A stretch of 64,000 bases of DNA, taken from assembly GCF_002797555.1 (NCBI RefSeq), contig NZ_PGFA01000001.1:1550001-1614000 (forward strand), given 5' to 3'. This document shows, piece after piece, positions 7,501 to 15,440 of the stretch; within the stretch, counting starts at the first letter, position 1; each line of letters starts with the position of its first letter. The notes under the pieces are model-generated. The model saw only the letters and a program-made list of their open reading frames with translations, was not told the DNA's origin and ran no database searches. Made by a program: the position numbers and the translations under genes. Origin of the DNA: Hymenobacter chitinivorans DSM 11115. GTDB taxonomy: Bacteria; Bacteroidota; Bacteroidia; Cytophagales; Hymenobacteraceae.

Positions 7501-10284
7501 TTACTTCACGTTGACCAGCACGCCCAGGAAGGCCAGGCGGCCAATCTGCGGGCCGCCAATAATCTGGATGTTATTGGTGTTGAAGAGGTTGGAAACCCCG
7601 GCCTGGAAGGTGGTCGAGAGCTTGGGCAACGTGTAGCCCAGGTAGGCGTCGGTGGAGCTGTAGGAGCGGACGGTGCCCGAGGCGAAGGGCATTTCCTGGC
7701 GGTGCCCTTCGGCCCAGCGGTAGTTTAGGGCGTAGGTCAGGTTAGGGGCCGCGGTACCGGTAGCGCCCACGTTGAACTTGTGCTTGGGCGTGTTAAAAAA
7801 GGTCTGAAAATCGGTGGGCAGGTGGCGGCGGTCCAGCACGTTGAGCGAGTAGTTACCGTTAAGGCTCAAGGCCTTGTGCAGCTGATAGGCCAGGCCCAGG
7901 GTAGCGCCCTGGGTACGCACCTGCTGGTCGTGGTTGTACCAGCTGAAGATGAAGCGCGTGGGCTTGCTGCGGTCCGCAAGCGTGGGCAAACCCTCATCGA
8001 GCTGCTGCTGGCTGGGGCGGGAGCCGTCCACGTTGCCGACAAAAGTTTTGGCCCCTACGAAGTCGTGGTAGAGGCTGCGGAAATAGCTCACGTCGGCGTA
8101 GAGCTTGGGCAGCAGCATGCCCTTGTAGCCAATTTCCAGGGTTTGGGCGTGTTCCAGCTTGAGCTTGGGGAGCGTGATTTCGAAGGCCGACAGCGGAATG
8201 CCGGGCGTGCCGTAGGGGTGGCCGGCGGCGTCGGTGAAGCCATAGCCCTGGAAGCCCCGCCCGATGTTGCCGAGCACGATAAACGTGGTAACGTCGGACT
8301 GCCCGTACTGCTCCAGCTGGGAGGGGCTGCGGTAGGCCGCCGCGTAGGAGCCGCGGAAGTTGTGGCGCTTATCGGGCCCGAAAGAGTACACGGCCGAGGC
8401 CCGGGGCGACAACGCCGGGGAGAAGTTCTGAAAGTAGTCCACGCGGGCGGCCAGGGCCAGCTTCAGGTGGTCGTGCAGCCCGGTTTGGGTAAGCTGGGAG
8501 TAAGCCCCAAACTCGTAGTTGCGCAGGCGCTGCCCGTCGGTGTCGCGGAAGAGCTTGCCGCCCGAGCCAAGGCGGTATTCGCGGTAGGCCCCGCCCACAA
8601 TCAGGTCGGTACCGAAGTCGGACACCCGGAAGCTGCGCTGGGTGCTGATGTCGTTGAGAAAGGAGTTGAGCCGCTGCTGGGCGCCTTGGCCGGGCACGTC
8701 GTTGGCAATTAGCTGAGTGCGCAGCTCACCGAAGCGCGGGTCGGAGGCTTTGAGCTGGGTGGCGTTGGCGGCCTGCTGGGCCAAAGCCTGGGCCTGCTCC
8801 CGAGTGGCGCCGGGCTGCTGAATAGCCTGCTTATACGCCGTGTTGTAGGTCGAGAAGTAGAGCTGGGCGTAGCTCAGCGTCCCGTACGGCGTATTGACCG
8901 GGGCCGGGGAATTCAGCAGCAAAGCGCTGAGTTGGGTCAGTTCGTAGCTGCTGCCGGTGAAGTCCTCCGTGGAGTAGGCCCGGATAAAGCCCCGGTTGCT
9001 CTTCAGTTCGGCCCGGTACTGCTTGGTGCCCAGGTCTTTCACGCGGAAGCGGCTGATGTTCTGATACGTTGAGGTGCCGGTGGCGTACTTGGCCTCCAGG
9101 GTCAGCTGTAGGTTGTCTTTCAGCAAATACGCCACGGCGCCCTGTACCCGGTACGAGCGGGTTTTCTGGTCGGGGCCGATGAGCTCCTGCTCCGTGAAGC
9201 CGGGCATGTACACCGTTTTGCCGTACAAGTCGGGGTGGGTGCCGCCGGGCATTTGCTGGCGCGCACTGGGCGAGTACTGAAAACTGATTTCGCCGTAGCT
9301 GCTCACCGCGTCGTAGCCCAGCGGGGAACCGGCGGGGTTCACCGAGAAACTGGCGGCTTCGCGGTTGGTGGCAATCCAGTCGGTGGCCTGAAAGCCGCTG
9401 GCGTTGAACTTTACGGCCAGCTTTTTACCTAGCTTTTTGGCGTAGCGCAGCTGCCCGTCAACCATACTGCGTTGGCCGCCGCGCAGACGGACGCTCAAGC
9501 CCTCGTAAACAAAAGGGTCTTTGGAGTTGAAGAGCACCACCCCGCTCAGGGCATTGGCTCCGTACAGGGCCGAAGCCGGACCGTGGATGAGTTCGATGCT
9601 CTCCATATCCAGCTCGGGAATGCCCACCAGGTTGCCCGGGCTCAGGTTCAGGCTGGGCAGGGCCGTGTCCATGTAGTCCACCAGCTGAATCACCCGCTCA
9701 CTCTTGGCCGTGTTGAAGCCCCGGGTGCTAACGCTGGTAAAGAGCATCGAGGCCGAGTTGACATCCACGCCCGGCAGCTGCCCCAAACCGGCCAACACTT
9801 CCGGCGTGCTGATTTTTTCTATCTGGGCGCTGGTAACTTTATCGATGGTGACGGAGGTGCGCAGGATGTTTTCCTCCACCCGCGAGGCCGACACCACCGT
9901 GGCATTCACCGCCGCCGGGCTCGGCTCCAAGTCAATGACGAGCTCGTGGTCGGCTTCGGATAAGGTAATTTCCCGGGACTCGTAGCCCAAAAAGGAAACC
10001 ACCAGCGTCACGGGGCCTTTATCGAAGGGCAGCTTGAGGTGAAACTGCCCCAGCTGATTGGTACTGGTACCCACGAAGGAGCCCTTAATAAAAATGGTGG
10101 CCCCGGGCAGCGGCTCGCCTTCCTCCCCGCGCACCCTACCCCCCACGGCGTCGTCGGGAGTAGGGTGGGTAATAGGATGATTTGGAGAAGTACTGGCAAT
10201 GCAAGACTCAGCGGGAAGCGCAGCCGAAGCCGGAGCCGCGCCGGTAAGCAGCGCGGTGGCAAATAGAACGTAAAAGTGTTGCAT
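7501..10284 (-). CDS. TonB-dependent outer-membrane receptor
   Basis: A 927-residue exported receptor. Order of parts: signal peptide (1-22), carboxypeptidase-like regulatory domain (about 45-130, GRVRGEEGEPLPGATIFIKG), plug domain (about 140-250, including ALYGANALSGVVLF), then a beta-barrel to the C-terminal aromatic-rich strand. The organisation resembles FecA/CirA-type receptors rather than SusC, and no SusD partner is adjacent, so a metal chelate or small-molecule ligand is more likely than a glycan; this is inference. A dyad overlaps its putative promoter at 10319-10337. It is monocistronic. Confidence 0.9.
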   Translation of the reverse strand: MQHFYVLFATALLTGAAPASAALPAESCIASTSPNHPITHPTPDDAVGGRVRGEEGEPLPGATIFIKGSFVGTSTNQLGQFHLKLPFDKGPVTLVVSFLGYESREITLSEADHELVIDLEPSPAAVNATVVSASRVEENILRTSVTIDKVTSAQIEKISTPEVLAGLGQLPGVDVNSASMLFTSVSTRGFNTAKSERVIQLVDYMDTALPSLNLSPGNLVGIPELDMESIELIHGPASALYGANALSGVVLFNSKDPFVYEGLSVRLRGGQRSMVDGQLRYAKKLGKKLAVKFNASGFQATDWIATNREAASFSVNPAGSPLGYDAVSSYGEISFQYSPSARQQMPGGTHPDLYGKTVYMPGFTEQELIGPDQKTRSYRVQGAVAYLLKDNLQLTLEAKYATGTSTYQNISRFRVKDLGTKQYRAELKSNRGFIRAYSTEDFTGSSYELTQLSALLLNSPAPVNTPYGTLSYAQLYFSTYNTAYKQAIQQPGATREQAQALAQQAANATQLKASDPRFGELRTQLIANDVPGQGAQQRLNSFLNDISTQRSFRVSDFGTDLIVGGAYREYRLGSGGKLFRDTDGQRLRNYEFGAYSQLTQTGLHDHLKLALAARVDYFQNFSPALSPRASAVYSFGPDKRHNFRGSYAAAYRSPSQLEQYGQSDVTTFIVLGNIGRGFQGYGFTDAAGHPYGTPGIPLSAFEITLPKLKLEHAQTLEIGYKGMLLPKLYADVSYFRSLYHDFVGAKTFVGNVDGSRPSQQQLDEGLPTLADRSKPTRFIFSWYNHDQQVRTQGATLGLAYQLHKALSLNGNYSLNVLDRRHLPTDFQTFFNTPKHKFNVGATGTAAPNLTYALNYRWAEGHRQEMPFASGTVRSYSSTDAYLGYTLPKLSTTFQAGVSNLFNTNNIQIIGGPQIGRLAFLGVLVNVK

Positions 10285-10318
10285 GCACGGGGTGTGGTAG
10301 AGCGGGAGCGAGGAATTT

Positions 10319-10348
10319 CAAATCTACTGCAGATTTGGACAATCCCCA
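10319..10348 (-). promoter_or_regulatory. Putative promoter with overlapping dyad, TonB receptor gene
   Basis: On the minus strand TAGATTTG (10319-10326) matches the TAnnTTTG -7 element exactly, with a TTG 20 bp upstream. The dyad CAAATCT-N5-AGATTTG (10319-10337) covers the -7 element and part of the spacer, as a repressor operator would. The gene starts about 35 bp downstream. Confidence 0.5.
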
Positions 10349-10499
10349 ATCTAGATACCGCACCCGAGTTTCACGGTATTATTCGATGAACTACCCAGCC
10401 CAGACAATGAACCGAGCTTTCTTCCCACCGACGACCGAGAAGAAAGATGATGAGTCATTGAAAATAGTATAAAATGAATATATGGTTAACGGTTCTACA

Positions 10500-11009
10500 T
10501 TATGCCCCAAACGGAAAATACTGCAGTGCCTCCCAGGGTCCGTTGCGGTACGCCCACAGCTGCAGCCCGGTGCCAGTAGCCGCAAACGGCTCAAATGTCT
10601 CAGTCAACTGCTGGTACAGGGCGCGGGCTACCTCGGGCCGTACTTTGTTTTGAATGGTCACGTGGGGGCGGCGCTTCTGCTGGTCTTGGGGCGTAAGCCA
10701 GGGCCACCAGGCCTGCTGCAGGTCGCGGTGCAAGGCTTCCACGGCTTCATTCCCGACGCGGTAGGCCACGCCCTGCCCCAGAAACTGCAGGCCGCTTACC
10801 TGCAGCGGCAGCGGGGCCAGGCCGCGGGCATACTCGCTCAGCAGGCCGGTAATGGCGGCCTGCTCGGGGCCCGGCAGGTGGTGAAACAGCGTGAGGTGGG
10901 CGTCGAGGTAGTTGCGCTCGGGCGGGAAGTGCCGGCGGCGCAGGGCGTTGAAAAAACTGGCCGCGGCCTCGTCCAGGGCCAGGGTCAGAATCAGCGGGGC
11001 GGCGTCCAT
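10500..11009 (-). CDS. 2H phosphoesterase (2'-5' RNA ligase / LigT family)
   Basis: A 169-residue protein with the two HxT/S motifs of the 2H superfamily: HLTLF at about residues 38-42 and HVTIQ at about 121-125. The family includes RNA 2',3'-cyclic phosphodiesterases and cyclic-nucleotide esterases; the true substrate here is unknown. It starts 5 bp after the stop of the nicotinamidase gene, so the two are very probably co-transcribed. This pairing could suggest a role in NAD or nucleotide breakdown, but that is inference. Confidence 0.85.
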   Translation of the reverse strand: MDAAPLILTLALDEAAASFFNALRRRHFPPERNYLDAHLTLFHHLPGPEQAAITGLLSEYARGLAPLPLQVSGLQFLGQGVAYRVGNEAVEALHRDLQQAWWPWLTPQDQQKRRPHVTIQNKVRPEVARALYQQLTETFEPFAATGTGLQLWAYRNGPWEALQYFPFGA

Positions 11010-11014
11010 GCGCG

Positions 11015-11632
11015 TTAGGCCGGGCCGAGCAGCTCCGTGCTCTGGATGATGTGGCCACCCAGCTGCTCGAGGTCGGCTTTGGCGCGCTCAAATCCTTCGG
11101 CGGAAATCGGGCGGGTGGCGTCCTCAATCAGGAAAGTCTCGAAGCCCTCCTGCAAGGCGTCCTTGGTCGTGAAGTACACGCAGTAGTCGGCCGCCAGCCC
11201 GGCCACGTACACCTGCCGGATGCCTTTGCCGCGCAGGTAGTCGGCCAGGCCGGTGGCTTTGCGGTGGCCATTGTCGAAAAAGCCGCTGTAGCTGTCAATT
11301 TCCGGGTCGGTGCCCTTGCGGAAGATGGCCTCCACGCGGTTAGCTTCCACGGCGGCCGCCAGTTCGGCCCCGGGCGTGCCCTGTACGCAGTGCACCGGCC
11401 AGAGCACCTGGGGCAGGCCGTGCAGGTCAATCTGCTCGAAGGGCTGGCGGCCCGCGTGGTTGGCGGCAAAGCTTTTGTGGGTGGCCGGGTGCCAGTCCTG
11501 GGTGGCCACCACCAGGTCGAAGTGGGGCTGCAGGGCATTGGCCAGCGGAATTACCGCGTCGCCCTCGGGCACGGCCAACGAGCCGCCGGGCAGAAAATCG
11601 GGTTGAATATCAATCAGCAGCAGTGCTTTCAT
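11015..11632 (-). CDS. pncA: Nicotinamidase/pyrazinamidase
   Basis: A 205-residue cysteine hydrolase that converts nicotinamide to nicotinic acid in NAD salvage. The catalytic triad is visible: Asp8 (LLLIDIQPDF), Lys106 (FRKGTDPE) and Cys151 (GLAADYCV). Metal ligands Asp46 and His48 sit in TQDWHPATH. The EIDSYSGFFDNG stretch at about 111-122 is also typical. It is the first gene of a probable two-gene unit with the 2H phosphoesterase gene. Confidence 0.95.
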   Translation of the reverse strand: MKALLLIDIQPDFLPGGSLAVPEGDAVIPLANALQPHFDLVVATQDWHPATHKSFAANHAGRQPFEQIDLHGLPQVLWPVHCVQGTPGAELAAAVEANRVEAIFRKGTDPEIDSYSGFFDNGHRKATGLADYLRGKGIRQVYVAGLAADYCVYFTTKDALQEGFETFLIEDATRPISAEGFERAKADLEQLGGHIIQSTELLGPA

Positions 11633-11661
11633 ACGGGGTAAGTCGGGGGCTGACTACCGGC

Positions 11662-12516
11662 TCAGGGCTTAGCAGTGGTGGTCGGGCTGAGTACTTCCGC
11701 CACTAAACGCCAGCGGCCGGCTTCCTGTTGCCACACGTGCACGTAGCCGCCCTGGTCGGCGGGGTTTTGGGTGCCAAGGTACGTACCGTAGCTGTAACCC
11801 AGATCCTGGGCCCGGGCCAGCCGGCCGCCCTGGGCCGTGAAGCGCCGGCCCGACTCGGCGGCCACCTGAGCCGCCACGGCGACGGGCGTGGTCAGGGGCG
11901 GCATTGTTTCGCGCAGCACCCGGGCCTGGGGGCTCAGCCAGGCCGCGTAGCCCGCCCCGGTCCCCCGGGCTGCAATGGCCGCGCTCAGCTGCTGGTCGAG
12001 GCCCAGGAGCTGGGCGCGGGACGTTTTGGGCAGGCGGGCTTTGGGCAGGCTGCGGGTGGCTACGTCGGTGGGAGGCTCGGGGGCGGCCGGGGCCGGGTGC
12101 GACACGCCCACGTCGAGCAGAAACTTCCAGCCGCCCTCGGCCTGCCGGCCCCAAAGCGTGAAAAACTGCCCGTAGGCCACTCGTTTGCCGTCTGCCTGCT
12201 CTATCAGCCAAGGGCCGGTGGTGTAGCCCAAATCGGCGGAGCTGGACAGGCTGGCGAAGGCCGGGCCCCAGATGAGCTTGGGCGCGTCGGGCTGCTCGGG
12301 CCGCTTCTGCCAGGCGGGCCGGGCCAGCTCGGGCCGGCCGTTGGCAAACATGATGGCCGAATCGGCCATGTTGGCCAGAAACGCCTGTTTGGTCGAAGTT
12401 TGCCCGGCCGCCCGGGCAAAGCCCCGCTCGGCGCTAACCAGCTCGGCCGGTCCTTGCTGGGCGTGGAGGGGCAGAGAAGCAAGCAGGAAAGCGGCGGCGT
12501 AAAACCAGTTTTTCAT
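11662..12516 (-). CDS. Exported protein with two NTF2-like (DUF4440-type) domains
   Basis: A 284-residue protein with a signal peptide (MKNWFYAAAFLLASLPLHAQ). Residues 25-140 and 165-280 look like two copies of a SnoaL/DUF4440-type fold: each starts with a helix (LVSAERGFARAA; LLGLDQQLSAAI), has a 'DLGYTTG/DLGYSYG' strand pair, and ends with a W-R/K-F/L strand (GGWKFLLDVG; GRWRLVAEVL). Function unknown; in related proteins one domain binds a small ligand. It precedes pncA by 29 bp on the same strand and could be in the same transcript. Confidence 0.75.
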   Translation of the reverse strand: MKNWFYAAAFLLASLPLHAQQGPAELVSAERGFARAAGQTSTKQAFLANMADSAIMFANGRPELARPAWQKRPEQPDAPKLIWGPAFASLSSSADLGYTTGPWLIEQADGKRVAYGQFFTLWGRQAEGGWKFLLDVGVSHPAPAAPEPPTDVATRSLPKARLPKTSRAQLLGLDQQLSAAIAARGTGAGYAAWLSPQARVLRETMPPLTTPVAVAAQVAAESGRRFTAQGGRLARAQDLGYSYGTYLGTQNPADQGGYVHVWQQEAGRWRLVAEVLSPTTTAKP

Positions 12517-12740
12517 GGGCGGAATCGATAGGGTAGGAGAAGAAATTCGAGTGGCTGCTTACCAAGGATGGCGGCTTTGTACCCAACCGCTGCCTTGCCC
12601 CGGCGGAATTTCATATCTGGAAGTTGAAAAACAAGTTATGTGCCTGATTATCCATTATTAAAAATCAGTATAAACAAGGGTGAAATGGACTTAAAAAGCC
12701 TGCGCGGCTGTTTTTATAACACCACCAGCTACCTGATCTG
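12517..12740. other. AT-rich divergent intergenic region
   Basis: 224 bp between two divergent genes. The stretch about 12600-12720 is clearly richer in A/T than its surroundings and probably holds both promoters. I see no clean TAnnTTTG pair and no paired CTGA-N6-TCAG dyads here; a CTGAT...ATCAG pair exists but with a 17-bp gap. Confidence 0.4.
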
Positions 12741-13871
12741 ATGCTCGAAACCGGCACCGTAGTCCAGCTTTCCGATACCCTGCTCACCGACCAGTCCGCT
12801 CCCGTACTGGGAGCGCTGCAGCCCCGCACGCACTCGGCTAAGCTGTGGCTGCCCAAGCGCGTGCTCTTCACCCCGGACGCCTTGCAGGAGCCCTTTGGCC
12901 AGCAGATGTACGAGCGGGCCCAGGCCCACGGCCTCGACATTGAGCTGCTTAAGAGCAACCGCCTCACCGGCCTGCGCGGGGCCGACGTGCGCGAAACCTA
13001 CCGCAACGCCAAGAACACCCTGGCCGTGGTGTGCGCCCCGCCCGGCGCCCTGAAGCTGCAGCCAACTCCGCCCTCGGCCGACTGGCAGATGAACCTGGCC
13101 GAAGGCTGCCCCGCCCACTGCCAGTACTGCTACCTGGCCGGCAGCCTGCAGGGCCCGCCGGTGGTACGGGCCTACGCCAACCTGCCCAAGCTGCTCGAAG
13201 CCACGGCCAGCTACGAGCAAGCCGGGCGGCGCACCAGCTTCGAGGTGAGCTGCTACACCGACGTGCTCGGCATTGAGCACCTCACCGGCAGCCTGGCCGA
13301 GTGCATCCGCTACTACGGCCGCCGCGAAGGCGCCCAGCTGCGGTTTGTGAGCAAGTACGACCAGGTTGATTCCCTGCTCGGCTTGCCCCACAATGGCCAC
13401 ACCCGGGCCCGGTTCAGCCTCAATGCCGAGCCCATTGCCCGCCGCCTCGAAGGCGGCACGGCCTCGGTGGAAGCCCGGCTGCGGGCCCTACGCCAATTGG
13501 CTTTGCCCCGGGCGCAGGGTGGGGGCGGCTACCCCGTGGGCGTGGTATTGGCCCCGATTATGCCCATTCCGGGCTGGCGGGAGCACTACACTACCCTGCT
13601 CGACCGGCTGGCGGCCACCCTCGACTTCGACTGCGACCTGACCGTGGAGATGATCAGCCACCGCTTTACGCCCGGCTCCAAGGACGTGCTGCTACAGTGG
13701 TACCCCAATACCAGTCTCGACTTGGAAGAAGCCGGTCGGGCCGTGAAGCGCAACAAGTTCGGGGGCACCAAGTACGTCTACCAGCCCGAGGACATGCGCA
13801 CGCTCAAGCAGTTCTTCTTCACCGAGTGGCAGCGCCGCTTTCCCGGGGCCCCGATTCAGTACTGGACGTAA
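12741..13871 (+). CDS. splB: Spore-photoproduct-lyase family radical SAM protein
   Basis: A 376-residue protein. The radical SAM cluster is EGCPAHCQYCYLAG with Cys123, Cys127 and Cys130 (C-x3-C-x2-C), which bind a 4Fe-4S cluster that cleaves SAM. The family prototype repairs the thymine dimer 5-thyminyl-5,6-dihydrothymine in spore DNA of Firmicutes. The conserved FVSKYDQVDSLL and RFSLN strands and PIMPIPGW match the SPL family as well. The organism is not expected to form spores, so the physiological role is uncertain; UV-lesion repair is possible. It ends at a strong terminator. Confidence 0.85.
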   Translation: MLETGTVVQLSDTLLTDQSAPVLGALQPRTHSAKLWLPKRVLFTPDALQEPFGQQMYERAQAHGLDIELLKSNRLTGLRGADVRETYRNAKNTLAVVCAPPGALKLQPTPPSADWQMNLAEGCPAHCQYCYLAGSLQGPPVVRAYANLPKLLEATASYEQAGRRTSFEVSCYTDVLGIEHLTGSLAECIRYYGRREGAQLRFVSKYDQVDSLLGLPHNGHTRARFSLNAEPIARRLEGGTASVEARLRALRQLALPRAQGGGGYPVGVVLAPIMPIPGWREHYTTLLDRLAATLDFDCDLTVEMISHRFTPGSKDVLLQWYPNTSLDLEEAGRAVKRNKFGGTKYVYQPEDMRTLKQFFFTEWQRRFPGAPIQYWT

Positions 13872-13908
13872 CCGGCTGACTGCTAGTCTGGGCAAGCCAA
13901 GAGAAGTG

Positions 13909-13944
13909 AAAAGGATCCGTCAGCTGCTGGCGGATCCTTTTTTT
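13909..13944 (+). terminator. Rho-independent terminator after the SPL-like gene
   Basis: AAAAGGATCCG / CGGATCCTTTT stem with an 11-nt loop, followed by further Ts. Confidence 0.9.
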
Positions 13945-13996
13945 ATATGAGTAGCTTGGGGCCGCGGCCCGTTTTCACCCCGGGCGCCTTTCGTTC

Positions 13997-15262
13997 GTGC
14001 CCTACACTCTGCTCATTCGCAACTGCGGCCAGCTGCTCACGCTCAGCGGCGGCCCCACGCACCGCCCGCTCACCGGTCCCGACCTGGCTTCCTGGCTGAT
14101 TCTGGAGAATGCCTTTGTGGCCTGCGAAAACGAGCGTATCGTGGCCCTGGGGCTGATGGCTGAGCTGGATGAAAGCCAGATTACTCCCGCCACGCAAATC
14201 GTGGATGCCCAGGGTAAAGTGGTGATGCCGGGGCTGGTGGAGTGCCACACCCACCTGGTATTTGCCGGCAACCGCGCCCACGAGTTTCAGCGCAAGCTCC
14301 AGGGCGAGTCCTACCTCGATATTCTGGCCTCGGGCGGCGGGATTCTGAGCACCGTGCGCGCCACCCGGGCCGCTTCCGAAGCCGAGCTGCTCGATAACGC
14401 CCTGCGTCACCTGCGCGACTTCCGGCGCTACGGCGTGACGACGGTGGAGGCCAAGAGCGGCTACGGGCTCGACCGGGAAACCGAGCTGCGCCTGGTGCGC
14501 GTGGCCCGGCAGGCGGGCCGGCAGCAGCCGGTGCGGGTGGTGCCTACGTTTCTGGGCGCCCACGTAGTGCCGCCCGAATACAAGGGCCGCCCGGCCGACT
14601 ACCTCGATTTCCTGGCTGCCGAAGTGCTGCCTGCGCTGCGGGGTGAGGCCGAGTTCGTGGATATTTTCTGCGAGCAGGGCGCCTTCAGCGTCGAAGATTC
14701 GCGGCGCTACCTGCAGCAGGCCCGGGAGCTGGGGTTTGGGCTGAAAATTCACGCCGAACAGCTCCACGACCTGGGCGGCTCGGCTATGGCCGCCGAGCTG
14801 GGGGCCGTCAGCGTGGACCACTGTGACTACCTCAATGCCGAAGATGCCGCCACCATTGCGGCCGGGGGCCAAACGGTAGTGGTCCTGCTGCCCCTGGTGC
14901 CGCTGTTTCTGCGCCAGGAAACCTACGCCCCTGGCCGACAGCTCATCGAGCAGGGCCTGCCAGTGGCCATCAGCACCGATTTTAACCCCGGCTCCTGCCC
15001 GAGCAAAAACCTGTGGCTGGCCCTGTCGGTGGCCTGCCTGAAAATGGGACTAACCCCGCTCGAAGCCATTGCCGGCGTGACCCTCAACGCCGCCTGGGCC
15101 CTGAACCGGGCAACCGAAATTGGCAGCATTGCCGTCGGCAAGCGGGCCGATATCCTGGTGCTCGACGTGCCCGATTACCAGCAGATACCCTACTGGCTGG
15201 GTGAAAACCCGGTTCGGGAAGTCATCATTGGCGGCGTGACCAGTGCGCTGGAAGCGCCGTGA
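13997..15262 (+). CDS. hutI: Imidazolonepropionase
   Basis: A 421-residue amidohydrolase that opens imidazolone-5-propionate to N-formimino-L-glutamate, third step of histidine breakdown. Signs: metal-binding HTHLVFAGNR (about 83-92), GGGILSTVRATR (about 113-124), EAKSGYGL, KIHAEQLHDLGG, and STDFNPGSCPS. The start is a GTG at 13997, the first in frame after the terminator; no ATG fits. No hutH, hutU or hutG is in the window, so the pathway genes must be scattered. It converges on ccoS, with only 10 bp between stop codons. Confidence 0.93.
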   Translation: MPYTLLIRNCGQLLTLSGGPTHRPLTGPDLASWLILENAFVACENERIVALGLMAELDESQITPATQIVDAQGKVVMPGLVECHTHLVFAGNRAHEFQRKLQGESYLDILASGGGILSTVRATRAASEAELLDNALRHLRDFRRYGVTTVEAKSGYGLDRETELRLVRVARQAGRQQPVRVVPTFLGAHVVPPEYKGRPADYLDFLAAEVLPALRGEAEFVDIFCEQGAFSVEDSRRYLQQARELGFGLKIHAEQLHDLGGSAMAAELGAVSVDHCDYLNAEDAATIAAGGQTVVVLLPLVPLFLRQETYAPGRQLIEQGLPVAISTDFNPGSCPSKNLWLALSVACLKMGLTPLEAIAGVTLNAAWALNRATEIGSIAVGKRADILVLDVPDYQQIPYWLGENPVREVIIGGVTSALEAP

Positions 15263-15272
15263 GCGGGCGGCG

Positions 15273-15419
15273 CTACTCCGGCTCGTCATCAAAGAGCATG
15301 CGGACCGAAGGGGTGTAGTCGTCTTCGTACTGGCCCGAGCGCACGGCCCAGAGGAAGCCGCCCAGGAACAGCAGGGCCACCAGCAGGCTGATGCCGATAA
15401 GCAGGAAGATAATGGTCAT
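15273..15419 (-). CDS. ccoS: cbb3-type cytochrome oxidase assembly protein CcoS
   Basis: A 48-residue protein read on the minus strand, starting MTIIFLLIGISLLVALLF: a single N-terminal membrane helix, then FLWAVRSGQYEDDYTP, the family signature (W-A-x-x-S-G-Q-[FY]-D/E-D). CcoS is needed for cofactor insertion into cbb3 oxidase. It lies 21 bp downstream of ccoI and is very likely co-transcribed with it. The gene stops within 10 bp of hutI, and no ccoN/O/P follows, unlike the usual arrangement. Confidence 0.93.
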   Translation of the reverse strand: MTIIFLLIGISLLVALLFLGGFLWAVRSGQYEDDYTPSVRMLFDDEPE

Positions 15420-15440
15420 GGCGAAGAATACAAAGGTGGG

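Noticed and set aside
12640..12690. Additional CTGA...TCAG site before the SPL-like gene
   Set aside because: The halves are 17 bp apart rather than 6, and there is no partner dyad 22 bp away.
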